Source: Campylobacterota bacterium (lineage in GTDB: Bacteria > Campylobacterota > Campylobacteria > Campylobacterales > Sulfurovaceae). Taken from it: a stretch of DNA of 12,871 nt. The translations under genes were made by a program, and so were the position numbers. This document shows, one piece after another, positions 1-6,570 of the stretch. Position 1 is the stretch's first letter, and each line of letters opens with the position of its first letter. The notes under the pieces are model-generated. The model searched no databases and was not told the origin of the DNA. It saw nothing but the letters and a program-made list of their open reading frames with translations. Location: positions 1 through 12,871 of the forward strand of contig QMKT01000035.1 of the NCBI GenBank assembly GCA_003646505.1. Direction: 5' to 3'.

Positions 1-1
1 A

Positions 2-355
2 ATCTCACATTTCTTCCCTCAAGATGAAGAAGAATTTAATAAAATAAAAGAGAAAAATACTCTATTTTTCATACAGGTTTGTGGTGGACCAAAGGTCTAT
101 GAAGAAGAGTCCAAAGATATGAACCTTAATGAATACATGATACGTTTACATGATGACTTTTCTATTAACAAAAAAGCTAGGTTTGAATGGCTTGGATGTA
201 TGGAAGTAGCGCTGCGAGATACAAAAGGTGTTTCACAAGAACTCAAAGATGACTTTTGGGACTACTTAGAAAAATTTTCAAAGCTTACAGTTAATACATT
301 TGATGATGGTTCTGTATTTTATGCATCTTATGAGCCTGGAGACATTGTACCATAG
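2..355 (+). CDS. Group II truncated hemoglobin, 3' part (5' end outside window)
   Basis: The frame is open from the window edge to the TAG at 353-355, giving the last 117 residues of a protein whose start lies upstream; the ATG at 119 is internal. The segment around residues 23-64 carries the hallmarks of group II truncated hemoglobins: FIQVCGGPKVYEE, then RLHDDFSI, then ARFEWLGCMEVAL. The His in RLHDDFSI (codon 149-151) is the expected proximal heme ligand (F8), and the Trp in FEWLGCM matches the conserved Trp at G8. Family members are soluble heme proteins binding O2 or NO, associated with NO/oxidative stress handling and respiration at low oxygen; the role here is inferred. The C-terminal tail after VAL is Asp/Glu/Lys-rich. 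It converges on the Nudix gene, 24 bases away. Family assignment is fairly sure; the missing N-terminal third hides the distal heme-pocket residues. Confidence 0.8.
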   Translation: MSHFFPQDEEEFNKIKEKNTLFFIQVCGGPKVYEEESKDMNLNEYMIRLHDDFSINKKARFEWLGCMEVALRDTKGVSQELKDDFWDYLEKFSKLTVNTFDDGSVFYASYEPGDIVP

Positions 356-379
356 ACCTGACAAGGTCCGCCAAGATCC

Positions 380-952
380 TTATGCTCTACTGAGCTTATC
401 AAGGTACCACATAAACGCAAACATCAACCCTGGTGTTTTTGCGATACTTTCATCATAAATAAGTGCTTTAGCTTCCTTTACAGGAATAGTTACAACCTCG
501 ATCATTTCATGATCAATACCCCCACCCTCACTAACTTTCATGCTCTCATCTACCTCTGCATAGTAGAGCATTTGCTTACTTCCAGCAAAGCCTACAGAGG
601 TATGAAAAGAAGTGATCTTTTCTAACCTCTCAAGTACAACATCATAGCCGCACTCTTCTTCTATCTCCTCTTTGGCTATCTGTTCCAAAGAAAGCTCTTT
701 GTCTACGATACCTGCACAAAGTTCTACAGTCATCCCATTGTCATTGTTTAAATAGACAGCTGGACGAAACTGTTTGACAAGTACAAAGGCATCTTTTTCT
801 TTATGATAAATAAGTATGGCTACAGAATCATGTGCTTGCACGATCTCCCATGATTTTTTGACACCATTTTGTTCATAGGTTGCCAAAGAAGTATTGATAA
901 ACTTCGCATCAACCAAAGGCTGTAATTTAAAGTGCTTGAGTATATTCATCAT
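380..952 (-). CDS. Nudix hydrolase, NUDT14-like (UDP-sugar/ADP-sugar diphosphatase type)
   Basis: A 190-residue soluble protein with a Nudix box at residues 81-103 (G81, E96, E99, E100, G102). The box is atypical: Leu at 87 where Glu is usual and Glu at 95 where Arg is usual. The surroundings (VELCAGIVDKELSLEQIA, EECGY, then SVGFAGSKQMLYYAEV and GGGIDHEMIEVV) closely resemble, as I recall it, human NUDT14, a UDP-glucose pyrophosphatase, so the unusual box belongs to that subfamily rather than showing decay. The expected reaction is hydrolysis of a nucleoside-diphosphate sugar to NMP and sugar 1-phosphate with Mg2+; ADP-ribose is an alternative substrate. The ATG at 950-952 has GAGGA six bases upstream. 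The start lies inside the end of csd3 (26-base overlap), implying translational coupling to the cell-wall gene. Confidence 0.85.
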   Translation of the reverse strand: MMNILKHFKLQPLVDAKFINTSLATYEQNGVKKSWEIVQAHDSVAILIYHKEKDAFVLVKQFRPAVYLNNDNGMTVELCAGIVDKELSLEQIAKEEIEEECGYDVVLERLEKITSFHTSVGFAGSKQMLYYAEVDESMKVSEGGGIDHEMIEVVTIPVKEAKALIYDESIAKTPGLMFAFMWYLDKLSRA

Positions 953-2222
953 CTTTTATCCTCATACTTGTCTGTGTATTGGAGTCCCAAATAAAAGCTT
1001 TACCTTCCTGCTTGAGATAATTTAAAAGTTTTTCTTTATTTTCTTTTGCATTTTTAATCACTACTTTTTTATATTTGGTTGTTTTTACATCTTCATACTT
1101 CGTAAATTTTTTCAGTATAGATGTTTTGATCGATTTTTTACGCAAAACCCTCATAGGATTTATCCATCTTCCATTTTTCTTCATTCCAAAATGTAAATGA
1201 GGTCCTGTACTACGACCTGTACTTCCCACATAACCAATGATCTGTCCTTTTTTGACACGCTGCCCTCTTTTGACACGGGTACGACTTTGATGTGCATAAA
1301 GTGATTCATAACCGCCTGCATGTTTGATCTTCACCACTTTTCCATAACCACCCATACGACCCGAAAAAGTCACTTTACCGGCATTCACAGCTAAAAGAGG
1401 TGTTCCTCTTTTAGCGCCAAAATCTGTACCATGATGAGGACGATAGCGCTTTAATATAGGATGATATCTTCTATAGGAAAATGAGGAAGTCACACGTATA
1501 TGACGTAAAGGCATTCCAAAGCGAGAACCCTTTTTACTGACTGGAACCCTCCTCGTATACGTCACTTTCTTCTTTCCTGTTACAGTATAAGACTGGGATT
1601 TTTTATCACTTTTATACCCATAACCGTCTTCATCCGCATAAATAAACTGTCGTTTACCCTTGGACTCGTACATCGCGATCTTTATAGATGGGCGATAATA
1701 AGGTTGTCCCATCCTGGTTTTTTGTGTATAGACAAAAGAGACCTTATCACCTTTTCTAAACTTTTTGGCATTCACTGTCCCCTTAAACAACTGTCCCATT
1801 TTATCTGCAACACCAGAATGATTTAATGCTGCACTAATGTCTGTATGAAGATTTTTTTCTATGCTTATCGTAGCACTATATTCCTCTTCCTGATAGACAA
1901 TAGGAATGATCTCAAAGTGGTACTTTTCACTGTTACGCTCTTTGGCCAATCTGATCTGCATCTCTTTGCCTATAGGAATAAGTGCTTGTTCAAGATTGCC
2001 ATCCTGGTCTTTTAATTCATAAAAAAGTTGTTGACCCTGAATTTCTGAAAGGAATTTAATATCTGTTTTGGAAATATCCCCCAGTAAATCTGTTGAAATA
2101 TTTCTGTCATTTAAATAGTCAGAAAATGTTTCACCTTTTTTCCACTGTTCAGAAGTGACCTTTGCCCCAAAGAGAGAACTTGCTATTAACATCCATACAA
2201 CTATGTTTTTAAGACTTCCCAT
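927..2222 (-). CDS. csd3: Csd3/HdpA-like M23 peptidoglycan endopeptidase/carboxypeptidase
   Basis: A 431-residue exported zinc peptidase. Residues 1-20 form a signal peptide (LIASSLFGA, probable cleavage near Ala20). Residues 21-240 match the N-terminal latency domains of Helicobacter Csd3 (for example the segments YELKDQDGNLEQALIPI and PSIKIAMYES). The LytM/M23 catalytic domain spans about 248-360: zinc ligands H263 and D267 in HHGTD, H311 in LYAHQS, and H342/H344 in GPHLHFG. The tail after 360 is Lys-rich. In H. pylori, Csd3 trims peptidoglycan crosslinks and pentapeptides and is needed for helical cell shape; the same job in the periplasm is inferred here. The start ATG lies 27 bases downstream of a TATAAT box; the Shine-Dalgarno is weak. 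The downstream Nudix gene overlaps. Length fits the family (about 400). Confidence 0.88.
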   Translation of the reverse strand: MGSLKNIVVWMLIASSLFGAKVTSEQWKKGETFSDYLNDRNISTDLLGDISKTDIKFLSEIQGQQLFYELKDQDGNLEQALIPIGKEMQIRLAKERNSEKYHFEIIPIVYQEEEYSATISIEKNLHTDISAALNHSGVADKMGQLFKGTVNAKKFRKGDKVSFVYTQKTRMGQPYYRPSIKIAMYESKGKRQFIYADEDGYGYKSDKKSQSYTVTGKKKVTYTRRVPVSKKGSRFGMPLRHIRVTSSFSYRRYHPILKRYRPHHGTDFGAKRGTPLLAVNAGKVTFSGRMGGYGKVVKIKHAGGYESLYAHQSRTRVKRGQRVKKGQIIGYVGSTGRSTGPHLHFGMKKNGRWINPMRVLRKKSIKTSILKKFTKYEDVKTTKYKKVVIKNAKENKEKLLNYLKQEGKAFIWDSNTQTSMRIKDDEYTQAL

Positions 2223-2256
2223 TTGGCACCATTATCCCCACTATTGATTGGACACA

Positions 2257-2262
2257 ATTATA
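2257..2262 (-). promoter_or_regulatory. Probable -10 box for csd3-Nudix transcript
   Basis: On the minus strand a perfect TATAAT lies 35 bases upstream of the csd3 ATG, preceded by AGT. No clear -35 hexamer is visible, which is common for sigma-70 promoters in Campylobacterota. It points away from the promoter of the divergent PgbA-like gene, so the 142-base gap 2223-2364 serves both directions. Confidence 0.5.
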
Positions 2263-2326
2263 ACTGAAATAAGTTAATATGGTTGCCCACAGCAAAGACA
2301 TCAATCAACTTTTACTATATTGTTTG

Positions 2327-2332
2327 TATAAT
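2327..2332 (+). promoter_or_regulatory. Probable -10 box for pgbA-like/glcD/yihY transcript
   Basis: A perfect TATAAT sits in a T-rich context (TTTGTATAATC), 32 bases before the preferred ATG at 2365. Transcription would start near 2339, giving a leader of roughly 25 bases. No consensus -35 is seen. Confidence 0.5.
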
Positions 2333-2364
2333 CAATTCAATATATTCACACATAAAGGATGGCT

Positions 2365-3054
2365 ATGTACAAAATAGCACTTATCGCCCTCATCACTGTA
2401 CCTCTATTTGCAGGTTTTTTCCCTCAAACAATACACACTTCTGTTAAATCAGTTAAGGGTACTTCCATTACGCTCAACTCAAAATTCCCCATCAACGGTA
2501 TGAGTGGTGCCATTATTCACAACTATGGTAATGACCTTACCGCTATTACAAGTCGCATTACACAAACCGCGTCCAATGGACAGGCTGTTCTTCTTGATGC
2601 AGATGTCATAGATCATGAAGCACTTCCAAGCATTAAAACTTCTGTTTCGCCAAAAGACAAAGTCATTGGAGGATACCTCTACAATAATATTCTTCTCTTG
2701 GCGCCCGATGCTGACACCTATGCAAAGATCACATCTTCAAAACAAAAAAAATGGATACACCCAGACCTCTTTTTCACCTATCTTTCAGTAGTCGGAGATG
2801 ATATCCCTACCAAAGAAAACCTTGCTTCTTTTGCAAAGAAATTTCAAATAGGTCTCATCTATATCGTACGTAAAGACAGTGCTGTACTTTTGGATCCTAT
2901 TTCAGGAAAAATTGTGGGACAAAAAAATATGGCAGGACTCCCCAAAGAAGGTAAATATCCATTTTATATGCGTTTAAACGCCATTGAGTCGGGCTGGTTT
3001 GGCGGAAGCAACGATACCACAGGGAATTATTATAACATGGTTCAGGCTATTTAA
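2365..3054 (+). CDS. PgbA-family exported protein (plasminogen-binding protein N-terminal domain)
   Basis: Encodes 229 residues from the ATG at 2365. This start is preferred over the ATG at 2359 because the ribosome-binding site AAAGGA (2354-2359) overlaps the earlier ATG and is five bases from the later one. The N-terminus (MYKIALIALITVPLFAG) is a signal peptide; there is no other membrane segment and no lipobox. The body, especially the stretch WIHPDLFFTYLSVVGDD followed by IGLIYIVRKDSAVLLDP, resembles the N-terminal domain of H. pylori PgbA/PgbB. Those proteins are longer, with a charged Lys-rich C-terminal part that binds host plasminogen; that part is absent here, so plasminogen binding is unlikely to be its job. 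Its position between csd3 and glcD matches what I recall of the H. pylori HP0506-HP0509 order. The true function is unknown; a periplasmic or envelope role is inferred. Confidence 0.7.
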   Translation: MYKIALIALITVPLFAGFFPQTIHTSVKSVKGTSITLNSKFPINGMSGAIIHNYGNDLTAITSRITQTASNGQAVLLDADVIDHEALPSIKTSVSPKDKVIGGYLYNNILLLAPDADTYAKITSSKQKKWIHPDLFFTYLSVVGDDIPTKENLASFAKKFQIGLIYIVRKDSAVLLDPISGKIVGQKNMAGLPKEGKYPFYMRLNAIESGWFGGSNDTTGNYYNMVQAI

Positions 3055-3079
3055 TGCATCAGTATTCAGGGAGAAATTC

Positions 3080-4471
3080 ATGTTAAATAAAAAACATATA
3101 CACTATTTTGAAAAACTGATCGAGAAAGAAAATGTCTATAGTGACAAAGCACACCTCATCGCATATTCATATGATGCTACACGTACACGTTTTGAACCAG
3201 AAGCTGTACTTTTTCCAAGAGATGAAAATGATATCTCTGACATACTCAAGTACTGCAACAAGCATCATATTATCATCACCCCAAGAGGTGCAGGTTCTGG
3301 CTTTACAGGTGGTGCTTTACCAACCAATGGAGGCATCATCCTTGGCTTAGAGAAACATATGAACAAAATACTAGAGATAGACATGGAAAATATGGTGGCA
3401 GTTGTCCAACCTGGTGTCATCAACATGGATTTACAACGGGCAGCTGGGGAAGTAGGACTTATGTATCCACCAGACCCGGCAAGTGAAGAGTACTCAACTC
3501 TGGGGGGAAATGTCTCTGAAAATGCTGGAGGCATGAGAGCTGCAAAGTATGGTATCACAAAAGACTATGTCATGGCACTTCGTGCAGTACGGGCAAATGG
3601 TGATATCATAAGGGCAGGGAAACGTACCATTAAAGATGTTGCAGGCTACAACACGGCAGGTATACTGATAGCCTCAGAAGGCACCCTTGCAATTCTTAGT
3701 GAGATCACACTCAAACTCATACCTAAACCTAAGTACACAAAAGGATATATGGGTATTTTTCCTTCTGTAGATGATGCGATGAATGCTGTTTTTAAATCTT
3801 TAGCAGCTGGAGCAAATCCAGTAGCCATGGAGTTCATGGATGCGCTTGTCGTACAGGCACTCAAAGAGAAACTTGGTGTTGAACTCCCTGAAAATGCAGG
3901 CGCATTACTCATTGGTGATGTAGATGGGAATGTACCTGAAGAAGTAGCCTTTCAACTAGAGACCCTAGAGGCTTCTTTTAAAGAGAATAATGCCCAAGAG
4001 TTCATCATCTCCCATGATGATGAACATCGTAACAAACTTTGGTATGCCAGACGTAATGCCTCACCTTCCATCACAATTTTTGGTAACAAAAAACTCAATG
4101 AAGACATCTCTGTACCACGTTCTATGCTTCCAAATGCACTTAATGCTATCTATGATATAGGTGACAAATATGGCTTTAAAGTACCGTGTTTTGGACATGC
4201 GGGTGATGGCAATATACATGTAAATGTTATGGTTGTAGATGGCAAAGACAAAGAAGAACTGCACAAAGGACATCAAGCCATAGAAGAGATATTTCAAATG
4301 GTAGTAGACATGGGTGGTACACTCTCTGGAGAGCATGGTATTGGTACCTCTAAAGCTCCATTTATGGGTATTGCCTTTACCGATATGGAGCTTGATCTAT
4401 TTAAAGATATTAAAAAATCATTTGACCCCAACAACATTCTAAACCCTGGAAAGATGGGACTGCCAAATTAA
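3080..4471 (+). CDS. glcD: FAD-linked oxidase, GlcD type (2-hydroxyacid dehydrogenase)
   Basis: Encodes 463 residues from the ATG at 3080, which has AGGGAG about seven bases upstream; an in-frame ATG at 2984 lies inside the preceding gene and is rejected. Residues about 38-215 are a PCMH/VAO-type FAD-binding domain (PRGAGSGFTGGALP at 68-81, GGNVSENAGGMRAAKYG at 142-158). Residues about 220-460 are the FAD-oxidase C-terminal substrate domain with GHAGDGNIH at 372-380, SGEHGIG at 416-422 and the usual FDPNNILNPGKM ending. Family members oxidise glycolate or D-lactate to the keto acid and pass electrons toward quinones or a Fe-S partner. The length is normal and no Fe-S domain is fused. GlcE/GlcF partners are not in the window. 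It lies 25 bases after the PgbA-like gene, probably in one operon. The exact substrate cannot be read from sequence. Confidence 0.88.
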   Translation: MLNKKHIHYFEKLIEKENVYSDKAHLIAYSYDATRTRFEPEAVLFPRDENDISDILKYCNKHHIIITPRGAGSGFTGGALPTNGGIILGLEKHMNKILEIDMENMVAVVQPGVINMDLQRAAGEVGLMYPPDPASEEYSTLGGNVSENAGGMRAAKYGITKDYVMALRAVRANGDIIRAGKRTIKDVAGYNTAGILIASEGTLAILSEITLKLIPKPKYTKGYMGIFPSVDDAMNAVFKSLAAGANPVAMEFMDALVVQALKEKLGVELPENAGALLIGDVDGNVPEEVAFQLETLEASFKENNAQEFIISHDDEHRNKLWYARRNASPSITIFGNKKLNEDISVPRSMLPNALNAIYDIGDKYGFKVPCFGHAGDGNIHVNVMVVDGKDKEELHKGHQAIEEIFQMVVDMGGTLSGEHGIGTSKAPFMGIAFTDMELDLFKDIKKSFDPNNILNPGKMGLPN

Positions 4472-4497
4472 GTAAAAAATATCAGAGGGACACTGTG

Positions 4498-5331
4498 ATG
4501 AAAACGAATACTCAATTTAGAAAGATCTTAAAAAATTATTACATCTTTTTACGTGACTTTCTAGGTGACCTCTTTGACGATAAGATAGGACATTATGCTT
4601 CAAGTCTGAGTTGGAGTACACTCTTCTCCATCATTCCGCTGCTTGTCATTATGCTTTGGGTTTTTACGACCCTTCCAGTCTTTGATACAGTATATCAAAA
4701 GATAGAATCACTCATCTTTGCAAACCTTCTCCCTACTGACTCTAAAGAGGTCATGGTATACATTAATACCTTTATGGAAAACTCAAATCAATTAGGTTAT
4801 GTGGGTGCTTTTTATGTCACCTTTGCCGCAGTGATGTTCTTTAAAAACTATGACTATATTGTCAATGACATTTTTTCTACACCCAGTCGCAGCATTCGGG
4901 AAGCAGTCAAGACCTACCTATTATTACTTCTTATCATTCCTGCTATGATGGGTGCCTCATTTTATCTTTCCACTTTTATTCAAGGTTATTTAGATAAAAA
5001 CAGTATTACAAGCAATATTCATCTTTTCTATTTCTTACCCTACTTGATCGTGTGGATGGTATTTTATGTACTCTATCAAATGTCTGCCAATACACCGATA
5101 GCTGTCTCCTCAGCCATGATCAGTTCTTTTATCTCTTCACTCATATGGTACCTCTCTAAAAGTGCTTTTGTCTTTTATGTCCTTCACAATAAAACCTATG
5201 CCTCTGTCTATGGAAGTATCTCCACCATACTCTTTTTCTTTTTATGGATATACATCTCATGGGCCATCTTTTTACATGGTTTAAAGTTTTGTGACCTGCT
5301 AAACAAAGAGGAAGAGATAGACCATATATGA
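4498..5331 (+). CDS. YihY/virulence factor BrkB-family inner membrane protein
   Basis: A 277-residue integral membrane protein from the ATG at 4498. AGAGGGA at 4484-4490 is seven bases from this ATG and only four from the alternative GTG at 4495, so the ATG is preferred. About six hydrophobic segments are visible near residues 39-60, 98-118, 140-163, 173-195, 199-225 and 239-263. Family signatures include the early ALSWSTLFSIIPLL-like stretch (here SSLSWSTLFSIIPLL) and the late YGSISTILFFFLWIY. The family was once misnamed ribonuclease BN; its transport or envelope role is unresolved. It starts 26 bases after glcD, so it probably shares that transcript. Its last 33 bases overlap the 3' end of comEC on the other strand. 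Confidence 0.82.
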   Translation: MKTNTQFRKILKNYYIFLRDFLGDLFDDKIGHYASSLSWSTLFSIIPLLVIMLWVFTTLPVFDTVYQKIESLIFANLLPTDSKEVMVYINTFMENSNQLGYVGAFYVTFAAVMFFKNYDYIVNDIFSTPSRSIREAVKTYLLLLLIIPAMMGASFYLSTFIQGYLDKNSITSNIHLFYFLPYLIVWMVFYVLYQMSANTPIAVSSAMISSFISSLIWYLSKSAFVFYVLHNKTYASVYGSISTILFFFLWIYISWAIFLHGLKFCDLLNKEEEIDHI

Positions 5332-6567
5332 GAAGGCTGCTCCAAGCAGCAGATAAAACAGTTCCTTACGCCATATTGCTCCCAGAGAAAGCAATATATA
5401 ACCCCCAACAATCCAAGCAGGAAGTAACATCTCTTTAGAGAAAGAAGGCAAGTCAAACAAGTAAAGAAGAACACTGTCCAGCATATTTCCTAGCCCAAAA
5501 AGATGTAAGATCATAACCAATGGATAAAAAGGAATAAACAGCAAAGAGAGTAACGGAGAGTAAAGCTGATATCCACTTGTTACAGGGAATATCCCATGTA
5601 CCACAGGCAGCATCAACATAAAGATCCCCACAGGAATAAACAGCAAAGAGATAGTCCAGGCTTTAAATATTTTTGTATACTGCAATAAAAGAAAGATATA
5701 AAATACACCTGCAACCGAAAGACCAAAACTAAGAGAAAGCAGCAAAGAAGGGAAAAGTGCCACAAGTATGAAAACTATCGTACTTAAAAATGTAAAACTG
5801 AGTAACTCTACTCCAAATAAAAGCATCATCCATCCCACTAAGACCATGGCATAAGAACGTAGCAGTGATGGTGGAAAATCCACAAACCATACATACGCTC
5901 CCAAAAGTAGCATCGCTGTAATTCCAACATCAAACAATGCATGTCGGTAAGGGAAATAGCGTTGCTGTAAAGGTCGGTAGAGGAGCAAGATCAAACTATA
6001 TACCAGTCCCCACAATATCCCCAAATGAAACCCACTCAAAGCCACAAGGTGACTCACTCCAAGCATCGCTATATTCTCTCTTAGCTCTTTATCCAAAGGT
6101 GTAGCAAAAAAGATGGCATTGTAAAAAGATTGTAAAGCAGTATTTTCATGTTGCGCCGCCACTTTTTTCAGTAGTTTATCTTTAAATGTAAGAGGAATAG
6201 AATGCTGTTCTTTAATACGGCTTTTGACATAAAACGTACCTAAATATGCTTGAAATGAAATGCTTTTGCTTGGGAAAATTTGTACACGTAAACGCGTGTT
6301 CTGAAAATCATCTTTAACATGACTCGTGGTATAAAAAGTAAACCCCTCATCACTGTGAAGTTTAAGGACTTGATAACGTTTACCGCCTTTTGACTTTTCA
6401 TAGGCATTCAATACTGTTGCATAGGTATAATAAAAAGGCTTTGAAACAAAGCTTTGATACGCGTGATATTCAATAAAAAGTCGAAGACATATTATAGATG
6501 CTAAAACTACTGTAAACCAGACAAATGTTTTCTTTTCAGGAAATAATGCTGGCTTTTCTAATTGCAT
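5299..6567 (-). CDS. comEC: ComEC/Rec2-family DNA uptake channel, without metallo-beta-lactamase domain
   Basis: A 422-residue polytopic membrane protein. One N-terminal transmembrane helix (about 14-33) is followed by a periplasmic OB-like stretch (about 45-115). The competence domain begins near 145 and contains VSHLVALSGFHLGILWG (171-187), the FPPSLLRSYAM motif (231-241) and LSFGLSVAGVFYIF, with about eight to ten further helices. Most ComEC proteins carry a C-terminal metallo-beta-lactamase domain that degrades the non-transported strand. Here the protein ends after the last helices, as in H. pylori ComEC (about 437 residues), so this is the lineage's normal form, not truncation. The role is transport of single-stranded DNA across the inner membrane during natural transformation. 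The ATG is only three bases after the dnaB stop and has no well-spaced Shine-Dalgarno, suggesting translational coupling. Confidence 0.85.
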   Translation of the reverse strand: MQLEKPALFPEKKTFVWFTVVLASIICLRLFIEYHAYQSFVSKPFYYTYATVLNAYEKSKGGKRYQVLKLHSDEGFTFYTTSHVKDDFQNTRLRVQIFPSKSISFQAYLGTFYVKSRIKEQHSIPLTFKDKLLKKVAAQHENTALQSFYNAIFFATPLDKELRENIAMLGVSHLVALSGFHLGILWGLVYSLILLLYRPLQQRYFPYRHALFDVGITAMLLLGAYVWFVDFPPSLLRSYAMVLVGWMMLLFGVELLSFTFLSTIVFILVALFPSLLLSLSFGLSVAGVFYIFLLLQYTKIFKAWTISLLFIPVGIFMLMLPVVHGIFPVTSGYQLYSPLLSLLFIPFYPLVMILHLFGLGNMLDSVLLYLFDLPSFSKEMLLPAWIVGGYILLSLGAIWRKELFYLLLGAAFSYMVYLFLFV

Positions 6568-6570
6568 ACC

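Noticed and set aside
81..126. Hemoglobin gene starting at the ATG at 119
   Set aside because: The same frame is open to the window edge and encodes family-conserved residues (FFIQVCGGP) upstream of that ATG, so the true start is outside the window.
355..369. Small hairpin GACCT-GACA-AGGTC between the hemoglobin and Nudix genes, considered as a bidirectional terminator
   Set aside because: Five base pairs with no T run on either side; too weak to call.
2984..3079. Longer GlcD starting at the ATG at 2984
   Set aside because: The extension lies within the end of the PgbA-like gene, has no family resemblance, and the ATG at 3080 has a good ribosome-binding site and the usual family N-terminus.
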